64,000 nucleotides of DNA from Flavobacterium psychrolimnae (GTDB lineage: Bacteria; Bacteroidota; Bacteroidia; Flavobacteriales; Flavobacteriaceae): positions 372,001-436,000 of the forward strand of contig NZ_QNUX01000001.1 in assembly GCF_003312425.1 (NCBI RefSeq), written 5' to 3'. Shown piece after piece: positions 35,516-46,217 of this stretch. A program made the position numbers and the translations under genes. The notes beneath the pieces are model-generated. The model did no database searches. It was not told the origin of the DNA and worked only from the letters and a program-made list of their open reading frames with translations. Positions within the stretch are counted from its first letter, which is position 1. Every line of letters begins with the position of its first letter.

Positions 35516-36127
35516 TAGCGGGATTGAAATCCCAAAATCAATATTTTTAGTGTTGTAACCCGAATTAGTTTTTTGCAATCCTGCATTTGACACATGACGA
35601 ATATTTGGTCTTACATCAAAAGTTACTTTATTATATTTGAAAGTAAACCCTAAAGCTAAAACATCTGAGAAGGCAAAACCTTTGGATAAACGTTCTGTTT
35701 CGGTATCGGTAATCATTGGTCCAACACTCCCAAAAACATAGACACTGCATGATTTAAGGACCGGTTTCCTCATAAGAAAACCAATATTTAGTACATAGTC
35801 TCTAATATTCTTCAGCTTTGTAAATCGCTCCCGTTTATCCAAATAATCCGGATCATCAGGCTCAATAAAATACAAATTTGTTAATTGATGCATGGCGAAA
35901 TTAAGTTCGGGCTGAAGTAAAAACTCATAACTAAAGTTCCTAGTTGATTTTACTTTATAAAATAATTGCACCTTGAAATACTCATTCGTATAGGTGTAAT
36001 TTCTATTCTTAAATTCATTTCCCAATCCGTATGCAAAACCAAATTCAAATTTACTGTGCTTGTCTTGCGCATAGAATGGAATTGAACCAAAAATAGCAAC
36101 TACAATAAGAAGTACTTTCTTATACAT
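35513..36127 (-). CDS. PagL-like lipid A deacylase (acyloxyacyl hydrolase family)
   Basis: The product is 204 residues with a signal peptide (ending PFYAQ). The mature chain looks like a small outer-membrane barrel. Near the C-terminus it has RHVSNAGLQKTNSG (His 178, Ser 180, Asn 181), the H-x-S-N motif of PagL, where His and Ser form the catalytic pair that removes the 3-O acyl chain of lipid A. The closing strand IDFGISIPL matches the family. The third catalytic residue (Glu) is not obvious: the position after the motif is polar (Asn/Thr). Activity is therefore likely but not certain. Confidence 0.7.
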   Translation of the reverse strand: MYKKVLLIVVAIFGSIPFYAQDKHSKFEFGFAYGLGNEFKNRNYTYTNEYFKVQLFYKVKSTRNFSYEFLLQPELNFAMHQLTNLYFIEPDDPDYLDKRERFTKLKNIRDYVLNIGFLMRKPVLKSCSVYVFGSVGPMITDTETERLSKGFAFSDVLALGFTFKYNKVTFDVRPNIRHVSNAGLQKTNSGYNTKNIDFGISIPL

Positions 36128-36205
36128 ACATTTAGATTTAAAACTCTAAAACTCTTTGTTATCAACTGTTAAATTACAAATAAAAACTCACATTGGATTG
36201 CAGGG

Positions 36206-36245
36206 AAAAAAAAAGAGATTCAACTTTCGTTGAATCTCTTTTTAA
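36206..36245 (-). terminator. Terminator after secDF
   Basis: AAAAGAGATTCAAC (36211-36224) pairs with GTTGAATCTCTTTT (36229-36242); an A-run before it gives the T-run in minus-strand sense. T on the other side would also allow use from the plus strand. Confidence 0.9.
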
Positions 36246-36261
36246 AATATATAGAAAAGAT

Positions 36262-39234
36262 TTACTCTTCTAAATGCGCTTTTTCTACTTTATTTTTATC
36301 TACTTTCGAGATAGTGTCTACCAAAACCGGAGTTGCAATAAACAGTGAAGAATATGTTCCTACGATGATACCTACCAACATAGCAAATATAAATCCTCTG
36401 ATAGATTCCCCACCAAAAACAAACATGATTAATAAAACCACAATCATTGTCAATGACGTATTAATTGTTCTTGACATTGTTGTATTAATAGATTGGTTTA
36501 CAATTTCAGCAAAAGTACCTTTAGTTTTTCCGGCTAAATACTCACGAACCCTGTCAAATACAATAACAGTATCATTCATAGAATACCCGATAACGGTTAG
36601 AATCGCAGCGATAAAGTGCTGATCGATTTCCATTCCAAAAGGCATAAATTTGTAGCACAAAGAGTAAATACCCAAAACAAAAATAACATCATGCGCAATT
36701 GCTGCAATCGCACCTAAACTATATTGCCATTTTCTGTAACTGATCATTAAGTATAAAAACACAATAGCCATTGCTCCAAGAACAGCCCAATATGCATTAG
36801 TCTTAATATCTTCCGCTACAGTTGGGCCCACTTTTGAGGCTTGTAAAATACCTAATTTTTTACCATCATAAGAATTTACAAATTTATCATACGTCATATC
36901 TGCTGAAAAATGTTGTTTTAAAGTAGCAAACAACAATTTATTCACTTCTTCATCTGCTTTAATTCCTGGCTCTTGAACTTTGAATTTTGTTGTAATTTTT
37001 AATTGGTTATCGCTACCAAAAACTTTCACTTCAGCACTACCATCAAAAACTTTAGCTAATTCTGCTTTTACAGCTTCTGTTTCAATTGGTTTTTCAAAAC
37101 GTACTTGGAATGTTCTTCCTCCTACAAAATCAACTCCTTCATCAAGTCCGTTTGTTGCTAAAGAGATAACACTTATAACAACTACTATACTTGAGAATAA
37201 ATACGTCCATTTTTTCATTCCTAAGAAATCAAAATGAAAGTTATTAAACATATTCTTAGAGAAATTTGTAACAAACGTCAAATTATTCTTTTTGCTTATG
37301 TTCCAATCAATGAAGATTCTTGCAATAAAGATTGAAGTAAATAATGACGTTACGATACCAATCAATAATGTAGTAGCAAAACCTTTAATTGGTCCTGAAC
37401 CAAAAATAAACAATACAGCTCCAGTTAAAATATGCGTTACGTTAGCATCAGTAATTGATGACATTGCACCTCTCCAACTGTACGAAGTTTTAATAGCTTC
37501 TTCAAGTGTTTTACCAGCACGTAATTCTTCTTTTGCTCTTTCATAAATAATGATATTTGCATCAACTGCTGTTCCCATTGTTAAAACGATACCGGCAATA
37601 CCTGGCAATGTAAGAACTGCTCCGATACTTGCTAAAATTCCGAACAAGAACAGTAAATTAACCGCTAGTGCAACATTCGCATACCAACCTGCTTTACCAT
37701 AATAGATCATCATCCAAAGTGACACTAAAAGCAATCCTATTAAAGCGGAGTTAGTACCATTATCAATTGCTTCTTGACCTAAGGATGGCCCAACCACTTC
37801 TGATTGAACAATATCCGCTGCAGCAGGAAGTTTACCCGCTCTTAAAACATTCGCTAAATCTTTAGTTTCTGTAACATCAAAAGCTCCCGAAATTTCAGAT
37901 CTACCACCAGAAATTGGTCCGCTAGAAACTCCTGGCGCCGAATAAACCACATCATCAAGAACAATAGCAATATTACTTTTTTGAGTATATGCTCTACCAG
38001 TTAATTCTTCCCAAGCTTTTGCACCTTGACCGTTCATTTGCATAGAAACAGCTGGTTTACCTGATTGATCAAATGTATCGCTTGCATCCGTAACCACTCC
38101 ACCACTCATTGAAGGCACATTGTCTCTGTTTCCTTTTAAAGCGTATAATTCTACAGCATCAATATCTTTTGCTTTAGCATCTTTAATTATCATTGGTTTA
38201 CCCCAAACAAACTTTGCATAACGTTGGTCACCTGCTAATAAAATTCTAATATCAGCTCTTTTCAAATATCCGTTTACAACAGCAGTATCTTTTGGAGAGA
38301 AAAGTCCCAAAACTGGACCTCCACCTTGACCAATAATTTTATCAAATAAAGGATTTTCTCCTTTTTTAGTAGCAGTTGAATCTTTAGCATCCGTAAGTAA
38401 AGCACTCAAAGAATCTTTTACAACTGGTTTTACTTCAGTAATTTTGATTTCTGTTTTTTTCAATGACTCATTAGCAGCCATTAAAAAATTACCAATTTCT
38501 TCAATTTTGTACGTTTCCCAAAACTGCAATTGAGCTGTGCTTGACAATAATTTTTTAGCACGATCCACATCTTTTGCACCAGGAAGTTCAACAAGAATCT
38601 GACCTGAATTTCCTAATTTTTGAATATTAGGTTGCGTTACACCAAATTGATCGATACGTTTTCTTAATACTCCAAAAGCACTTTCTACAGACTCATCTAC
38701 TTTTCTGGAGATAACCTTTTTTACTTGTGCATCCGTCATTTGAAAATCAACCCCACCTTCACCTTGCAAACTTCTGTTAGCGAAAATATCAGGAGAAGCT
38801 AATTTTACAGTACCTTTTGAATTTGCTTCAAAAGCATCAAAAAACTTATCTAAATATGATTTATTCCCTTGTAAATCTGCAGAAGCATCAGCCAAAGACT
38901 TATTGAAAACTGGGTTTTTAGAATTATTAGATAATCCTTTTAAAATATCTTTTACAGATATTTGAAGTATAACATTGATACCACCTTCTAAGTCAAGACC
39001 TTTGTTGATTTGCTTATCACTTACTTCATTAAAAGTAAAATTGGTAAAACCAAGATTAAATACTTTCTCTTTACCGATTGAATCTAAATATTTTGCTTCT
39101 TTTTCAGGATTTCCACCAGCAAAAGATTTAGCATCGCTTTTTACTTTACTTGCGACAAAAGTGAAAGAAAGTTGGTAAATACTTACCAATGCAAATAGAA
39201 TTGCGAAAAATTTAATAAGTCCTTTATTCTGCAT
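36262..39234 (-). CDS. secDF: Protein translocase SecDF, single-chain fusion
   Basis: It uses the proton gradient to help Sec export from the periplasmic side. With 990 residues it fuses SecD and SecF, the normal state in Bacteroidota. The SecD part begins with a membrane segment and GLDLEGGINVILQI, has a large periplasmic domain (about 80-500), and a six-segment unit starting near SALIGLLLVSLWMMIYYG with GTAVDANIIIYERAKEEL. The SecF part starts at about 670 (YLFSSIVVVISVISL, then GVDFVGGRTFQVRF) and carries YSMNDTVIVFDRVREYL. All key acidic residues in these motifs are present. Confidence 0.97.
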   Translation of the reverse strand: MQNKGLIKFFAILFALVSIYQLSFTFVASKVKSDAKSFAGGNPEKEAKYLDSIGKEKVFNLGFTNFTFNEVSDKQINKGLDLEGGINVILQISVKDILKGLSNNSKNPVFNKSLADASADLQGNKSYLDKFFDAFEANSKGTVKLASPDIFANRSLQGEGGVDFQMTDAQVKKVISRKVDESVESAFGVLRKRIDQFGVTQPNIQKLGNSGQILVELPGAKDVDRAKKLLSSTAQLQFWETYKIEEIGNFLMAANESLKKTEIKITEVKPVVKDSLSALLTDAKDSTATKKGENPLFDKIIGQGGGPVLGLFSPKDTAVVNGYLKRADIRILLAGDQRYAKFVWGKPMIIKDAKAKDIDAVELYALKGNRDNVPSMSGGVVTDASDTFDQSGKPAVSMQMNGQGAKAWEELTGRAYTQKSNIAIVLDDVVYSAPGVSSGPISGGRSEISGAFDVTETKDLANVLRAGKLPAAADIVQSEVVGPSLGQEAIDNGTNSALIGLLLVSLWMMIYYGKAGWYANVALAVNLLFLFGILASIGAVLTLPGIAGIVLTMGTAVDANIIIYERAKEELRAGKTLEEAIKTSYSWRGAMSSITDANVTHILTGAVLFIFGSGPIKGFATTLLIGIVTSLFTSIFIARIFIDWNISKKNNLTFVTNFSKNMFNNFHFDFLGMKKWTYLFSSIVVVISVISLATNGLDEGVDFVGGRTFQVRFEKPIETEAVKAELAKVFDGSAEVKVFGSDNQLKITTKFKVQEPGIKADEEVNKLLFATLKQHFSADMTYDKFVNSYDGKKLGILQASKVGPTVAEDIKTNAYWAVLGAMAIVFLYLMISYRKWQYSLGAIAAIAHDVIFVLGIYSLCYKFMPFGMEIDQHFIAAILTVIGYSMNDTVIVFDRVREYLAGKTKGTFAEIVNQSINTTMSRTINTSLTMIVVLLIMFVFGGESIRGFIFAMLVGIIVGTYSSLFIATPVLVDTISKVDKNKVEKAHLEE

Positions 39235-39411
39235 TATTACTAAAAATTAATTATTTTTTATTTATTTATTTTTGCTTTAAACCTTATATAATAACACTTT
39301 ACATTCATTTTTAACATTAAAAAAGAATATTTCGAGCTACCTCATTTTTTTTAAACCGAGCAAATATATAATTAACGTTAAGATTAACCAATTTATTTAT
39401 AGATTAATCTC

Positions 39412-39450
39412 AAGAAAAAGACTGCAATGATGCAGTCTTCTCTTTTTTAT
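39412..39450. terminator. Terminator after mdh
   Basis: AAGACTGCA (39418-39426) pairs with TGCAGTCTT (39431-39439), loop ATGA; A-rich before and T-rich after, so usable from both strands. Confidence 0.85.
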
Positions 39451-39460
39451 ATGTAAATTT

Positions 39461-40396
39461 TTATACCAAAATCGATTTTAAAGCGTCATTCATTTGTCTG
39501 ACAGCATCTGCACTTTTAGCAAATAATGCTTTTTCAGCATCATTTAGTTTAATGTCAAGAATTTCTTCTACTCCATTTTTACCAATAATACATGGAACAC
39601 CAATACAGATATCATTTTGACCATATTCGCCTTCAACGAAAACAGAACATGCAATCATTTTCTTTTGGTCATTCAAAATACTGTCTACTAAAAAAGCAAC
39701 AGAAGCTCCAGGAGCATACCAAGCCGATGTTCCAAGAAGTCCTGTAAGTGTAGCTCCACCAACCATAGTATCTGCAGCTACTTTTTGCAATTCTTCTTCC
39801 GATAAAAATTGAGAAACTGGAATTCCGTTATAAGAAGCCAGTCTTGTCAAAGGAATCATAGTTGTATCACCATGCCCACCGATAACCATAGCTGAAATAT
39901 CATTAGCGGGTTTGTCTAAAGCTAAAGACAAATATGTTCTGAAACGAGAACTGTCTAACGCTCCACCCATACCAATAATTCTATTTTTTGGCAATCCCGT
40001 AGATTTCAATGCTAAATATGTCATCGTGTCCATGGGATTAGAAACTACCACTATAATAGTATCCGGTGAATGTTTCAATACATTTTCAGCAACCGTTTTC
40101 ACAATTCCTGCATTAATCCCTATTAATTCTTCACGAGTCATTCCTGGTTTTCTTGGAATTCCTGATGTAATTACAACTACATCACTTCCTGCTGTTTTAG
40201 AATAATCATTGGTAACGCCTGATACTTTGGTATTAAAACCTGTATTAGTAGCGCATTGCATGATATCTAATGCTTTACCTTCAGCAAAACCTTCTCTAAT
40301 ATCCAATAATACTACTTCACTGGCAATTCCTCTATAAGAAATCACATCCGCACATGTCGCTCCTACATTTCCTGCTCCTACAATGGTAACTTTCAT
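39461..40396 (-). CDS. mdh: Malate dehydrogenase (LDH-like type)
   Basis: It oxidises malate to oxaloacetate with NAD in the citric acid cycle. The product has 311 residues. Rossmann motif VGAGNVGATCA is at the start, with acidic VVLLDIREG for NAD. The substrate loop GIPRKPGMTREEL has Arg in the malate-specific position. VVSNPMDTMTYL, GMGGALDSSRF and the catalytic His in GGHGDTTM follow. This is the tetrameric LDH-like MDH of Bacteroidota and Chloroflexi. It lies between secDF and gyrB, each with own signals. Confidence 0.96.
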   Translation of the reverse strand: MKVTIVGAGNVGATCADVISYRGIASEVVLLDIREGFAEGKALDIMQCATNTGFNTKVSGVTNDYSKTAGSDVVVITSGIPRKPGMTREELIGINAGIVKTVAENVLKHSPDTIIVVVSNPMDTMTYLALKSTGLPKNRIIGMGGALDSSRFRTYLSLALDKPANDISAMVIGGHGDTTMIPLTRLASYNGIPVSQFLSEEELQKVAADTMVGGATLTGLLGTSAWYAPGASVAFLVDSILNDQKKMIACSVFVEGEYGQNDICIGVPCIIGKNGVEEILDIKLNDAEKALFAKSADAVRQMNDALKSILV

Positions 40397-40482
40397 ATTT
40401 TAAAGTTTATTCGGTTAATTGTTAATTTGGTTACTTGTTATTGTGTTAATCTATTCGAATGAAAACGAATGATTACATTAAG

Positions 40483-42486
<2,004 letters not shown>

Positions 42487-42549
42487 TTAGATAACCGTTA
42501 AAATCCCTTTTTAAGCCCTTAAGTTATTAACATTTGTTCATATAATTAC

Positions 42550-42576
42550 AAAAAAAAAGCTCTCAAAATTGAGAGC
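42550..42576 (-). terminator. Terminator after asnB copy 1
   Basis: GCTCTCA (42559-42565) pairs with TGAGAGC (42570-42576); in minus-strand sense a T-run follows (A-run 42551-42558). Confidence 0.88.
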
Positions 42577-42609
42577 GTTCTTCATTTATAAAAAATTCAA
42601 ATTTTTGTT

Positions 42610-44226
42610 TCAAACCACAACTCCTGTTTTAGCAATTCCAGTATCTGCCCGAACGTGAGCTGCATTAGCTCTTCCGCTTGGATCTAGGTTTTCTTGCCAT
42701 TTTGGAATCCATTTCCTAACTGTTTGCGCGGCACTTATTTGCGGATAATATTTGTTAAATATCGATCTGTAAAAATAGGCTTCTTTAGTTGTAGGAGAAT
42801 TGTATGGAAATTCGGCTGCAGCTCCGGCTAATTGCTCGTCCGTAACTTGCGTTGCACAATACTCAATCAATTGATCGATCCAATTGTATCCTACCCCATC
42901 TGAAAATTGTTCTTTTTGTCTCCACAAAACTTCTTCTGGAAGATAGGGATTGTCTGGAGTATCAAATGCTTTTCTTAATATATATTTTTCTTTTCCATCG
43001 TACGTTTTCGGCATCTTTTCTTCTGCTTTGACACGAACGGCCAAATCTAAGAACGCTTTATCTAAAAATGGAACTCTAGTCTCTAAACCGTGAGCCATTG
43101 GGGATTTATCGGCTCTTAATAAATCGGCAGTGAATAATTTCTGCACTCTTTCGATGGTTTCCTTCTGAAAATCTTCCGCTGACGGTGCATTTCTAAAATA
43201 CAAATATCCACCAAAGATTTCATCAGCTCCTTCACCTGAAAGTACCACTTTTACACCTAAATCCGTAATCGCTTTCGACAAGAAATACATTGGTGTACTT
43301 GCTCGTACCGAAGTCACGTCATACGTTTCTAAATGCCAAATTAGTTTCTCTAAAATTTCAATTCCTTCTTCGACAGTAAAGTGAATTTCATGATGCTCTG
43401 TGCCTAAATACTCAGCAACTTTTCTGGCTGCCGCAGCATCTGGCGCATCAGCATTTAAACCAATTGAAAATGATTGTAATTTTTTGCCGCTTTCTGCCAA
43501 TAAACGAGAAGCAATTGCTGAAGTCAATGAAGAGTCTAATCCTCCAGAAAGCAATACACCAATAGGCACATCGCTCATTAATCTTTTACGAGTCGCTTCG
43601 GTCAACGTTTCTCTGATTAACTCCAAATTTAATTCTTGGTCGGCTTTTAAATAATCTTCATATTCTGGTTTGTAATACTTTACAAAACCTGTTTTTGCAG
43701 TATAATAATGTCCCGGAGGAAAAGTAGAAAATGTTTTACATTGATCCGCGATAGGTTTCATTTCGGAGGAGAAATAGATTCTTCCTCTTTCATCCAAACC
43801 ATAATATAGCGGTTTCACTCCCATTGGGTCTCTACCAGCAATAAAATCATCACCATCCACCACCACAAAAGCCCAATCTCCGTCCAGCATATTGCAAAAA
43901 TCGTATCCAAACTCCTCGTACAAATGCACAATAACCTCTGAATCTGATTTTGTTCTAAAAGTATGATCTTTTAAAACACCATCTCTTAATTCCTGATGAT
44001 TGTATATTTCGCCATTATGAACCATGTAGGCGGTTTTTGTACCTTGTATCGGTTGTTTCCCGGAATGCAAATCGATTATCGATAGCCTTTCATGACTTAG
44101 AATATGCCCTTTTTCAGTAACATGCAAATCGCTTTCATCCGGACCACGATGCGTCATTCTTTTTGAAAGTTCTCCAAACAATTGCTCCTCTTTTCCTCTT
44201 CCGATAATGGCTAGTATTCCGCACAT
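42610..44226 (-). CDS. asnB: Asparagine synthase (glutamine-hydrolysing), copy 1
   Basis: It makes asparagine from aspartate, glutamine and ATP. The product has 538 residues. Cys 2 (MCGILAIIG) is the glutaminase nucleophile; RLSIIDLHSGKQP and NGEIYNH complete that domain. The synthetase domain has the PP-loop LLSGGLDSSLTSAIA, GEGADEIFGGYLYF and KAFLDLAVR. A second copy (46218-47894) shares domain order and ends in a similar SGRA-x-AxVxxD stretch. The two copies flank an amidohydrolase gene and share a conserved upstream sequence (44264-44361). Confidence 0.95.
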   Translation of the reverse strand: MCGILAIIGRGKEEQLFGELSKRMTHRGPDESDLHVTEKGHILSHERLSIIDLHSGKQPIQGTKTAYMVHNGEIYNHQELRDGVLKDHTFRTKSDSEVIVHLYEEFGYDFCNMLDGDWAFVVVDGDDFIAGRDPMGVKPLYYGLDERGRIYFSSEMKPIADQCKTFSTFPPGHYYTAKTGFVKYYKPEYEDYLKADQELNLELIRETLTEATRKRLMSDVPIGVLLSGGLDSSLTSAIASRLLAESGKKLQSFSIGLNADAPDAAAARKVAEYLGTEHHEIHFTVEEGIEILEKLIWHLETYDVTSVRASTPMYFLSKAITDLGVKVVLSGEGADEIFGGYLYFRNAPSAEDFQKETIERVQKLFTADLLRADKSPMAHGLETRVPFLDKAFLDLAVRVKAEEKMPKTYDGKEKYILRKAFDTPDNPYLPEEVLWRQKEQFSDGVGYNWIDQLIEYCATQVTDEQLAGAAAEFPYNSPTTKEAYFYRSIFNKYYPQISAAQTVRKWIPKWQENLDPSGRANAAHVRADTGIAKTGVVV

Positions 44227-44263
44227 AACTCTGTATTTTTATTTTTTTCCAATTCTAAGTCGA

Positions 44264-44361
44264 CAAATATGCAATAGCAGTTACAAACACAAAACATAAT
44301 TAGTGTATTTAGTTACTATTTAAAACAAAAAGATGCATTTTATCTTAAAAATGTAATTCAA
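44264..44361 (-). promoter_or_regulatory. Conserved upstream region of asnB copy 1
   Basis: It aligns almost without gaps with 47934-48030, upstream of asnB copy 2. Shared blocks include AAAACATAA, TTTAGTTA and AAAATGTAATT. The -7-like CATATTTG (minus strand, 44264-44271) lies at its gene-near end. A common operator is inferred. Confidence 0.6.
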
Positions 44362-44420
44362 ATACCAATAAATCAAAACATTGTGATTCAACTGTAAATC
44401 ATCAAAGTTATTTCAAACAT

Positions 44421-46046
44421 TTATTTGACTTTCTGCCCTTTCAAATACGTTTCCGTTGGTTTCATTTTCACTATTTTATTTTCTTCCACTTTTATTAAAT
44501 CCTGATCGTACATCACAAAATCAGCCCATTTCCCCACTTCAAGACTTCCTTTTTCTTTTTCTTCGAAATTAGAAAAAGCAGCCCAAATGGTCATTCCTCT
44601 TAAAGTTTCGGCTCTGGTTAATGCATTTTCCATTTGGAAACCGCCTTTTGGATATTCCTTACTGTCTTTTCTTGCAACTGCTGCATAAAAAGTTAACATT
44701 GGATTCACTTCCTCCACAGGAAAATCAGTTCCTAGAGCTACCATTCCCGCTTTTTGAAGTAATTTTTTATAAGCATATGCATTTTTCAGCCTTTCTTTTC
44801 CTAATCTGTCTTCTGCCCAATACATATCGGATGTAGCGTGCGTAGGTTGAACTGAAGGAATAATTCCAAATTTGAAATAATCAAAATCAGCTTCACGCAA
44901 AACTTGGGCGTGCTCAATTTTCCATCTTCTATCTTTGGTTCCAGCCAAAACATCTCCGTAAATTTTCAAAATCACCGTATTGGCCGAATCGCCAATAGCA
45001 TGCGTATTAAGCTGAAACTTTGAAGCCGCAATTTGTTTGGCTACATCTTTTAATCCAGAAATTGGTGCCAACAAAGCGCCGTATTGGCCTGGCTTGTCAG
45101 AATACGGTTTGTGCATACAAGCACCACGAGAACCCAAAGCGCCATCACCGTACATTTTAAAGGATCGAACATTTAGATTATCCGTTTTATAAATTCCTTT
45201 TTTTAGATATAAATCAATATTTTTCTGATTTGCCGTAATCATTGCATACACATTAAGCTTCATCACTTTTGTTTTTTGCAAACTATCCATCAAATGAATA
45301 ATGTCCGGATCTAATCCTGCATCATTTACGGTTGTCAATCCATAATCAAACATCACTTTTTCGGCATCCAATAAAGCTGCTATTTGTATTTTACGAGTTG
45401 GTTTTGGAATTATCTTAAACACTAATTCCATCGGATTATCCACTAAAATCCCAGTTGGTTCCCCGTTTGCAATTTCAATTTGACCACCAACAGCTTTCGT
45501 ATTTTTTGTAATTCCGGCTAATTCCAATGCTTTACTATTCACGATTATTGCATGTCCGTCAACTCTATTCAATACAACAGGAATATCAGGAAATGCAGCG
45601 TCTAAATCAGCTTTTGTAGGATACTTTTTGACTTTCCAATCGTTTTGATCCCAACCATTACCCACAATAAACGTTGGATTTTTATCTTTTTGAAAAGCCT
45701 TTAAACGAGTAATTATTTCGTCCATACTTTTGGTGCCGCGTAAATCAGCTTCTTGTAAACTTAAACCATAGCTATAGAAATGGCAATGTGCGTCAATTAA
45801 TCCCGGGTAAATGAATTTCCCTTCTGCATCTATTGTATTCTTGGATTCATATTGTTTTGAAATTTCACCATTAGTCCCAATAGCGATAATTTTCCCCTTA
45901 TCAATCGCCATAGCCGAAGCCTCAGAAAAAGAGTTATCTACCGAGTAAATAGTAGCATCTGTAATAATAGTGTCAACGGTAACTTTATTTTTTTGATCAC
46001 AGGAGATCAATAAAAATAAAGCAAGAAATAAAGTAATAGATCTCAT
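44421..46046 (-). CDS. Amidohydrolase family 3 lipoprotein (YtcJ-like)
   Basis: I start at ATG 46046 (541 residues) because MRSITLFLALFLLISC gives a lipoprotein signal with lipobox LISC. The amidohydrolase 3 fold is clear: PGLIDAHCHFYSYG (metal-binding H-x-H), VGNGWDQNDW, KMYGDGALGSRGACM, LNTHAIGDSANT, RWKIEHAQVL and GTDFPVEEVNPM. Such enzymes hydrolyse amide or cyclic bonds, often N-substituted formamides, but substrate cannot be inferred. The location outside the cytoplasm and between the two asnB copies suggests use of extracellular nitrogen compounds. Confidence 0.87.
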   Translation of the reverse strand: MRSITLFLALFLLISCDQKNKVTVDTIITDATIYSVDNSFSEASAMAIDKGKIIAIGTNGEISKQYESKNTIDAEGKFIYPGLIDAHCHFYSYGLSLQEADLRGTKSMDEIITRLKAFQKDKNPTFIVGNGWDQNDWKVKKYPTKADLDAAFPDIPVVLNRVDGHAIIVNSKALELAGITKNTKAVGGQIEIANGEPTGILVDNPMELVFKIIPKPTRKIQIAALLDAEKVMFDYGLTTVNDAGLDPDIIHLMDSLQKTKVMKLNVYAMITANQKNIDLYLKKGIYKTDNLNVRSFKMYGDGALGSRGACMHKPYSDKPGQYGALLAPISGLKDVAKQIAASKFQLNTHAIGDSANTVILKIYGDVLAGTKDRRWKIEHAQVLREADFDYFKFGIIPSVQPTHATSDMYWAEDRLGKERLKNAYAYKKLLQKAGMVALGTDFPVEEVNPMLTFYAAVARKDSKEYPKGGFQMENALTRAETLRGMTIWAAFSNFEEKEKGSLEVGKWADFVMYDQDLIKVEENKIVKMKPTETYLKGQKVK

Positions 46047-46157
46047 AATAAACATTTTAGTTGTGCTAATATAAAAAAACTGTACCGAATTATTTTAAAC
46101 AAACGGAATTAAAAGAAATTTTTGAATTCTTAACTTGACCATTCTGATTATTTCCAT

Positions 46158-46187
46158 AAAAAAACGCTCTCCAAAAGGAGAGCGTTT
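46158..46187 (-). terminator. Terminator after asnB copy 2
   Basis: AAACGCTCTCC (46162-46172) pairs with GGAGAGCGTTT (46177-46187), loop AAAA, A-run before it (T-run in minus sense). Confidence 0.9.
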
Positions 46188-46217
46188 GTCTATTTGTAAA
46201 ATCTTAATTAATTGTGT

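Noticed and set aside
36262..39234. SecD-SecF fusion as a novel gene fusion.
   Set aside because: The single-chain form is the normal state in Bacteroidota, so it is not unusual.
42559..42576. Leader hairpin acting as riboswitch for gyrB.
   Set aside because: It lies 130 bp upstream of gyrB, is oriented as a terminator for asnB copy 1, and has a T-run in the correct place.
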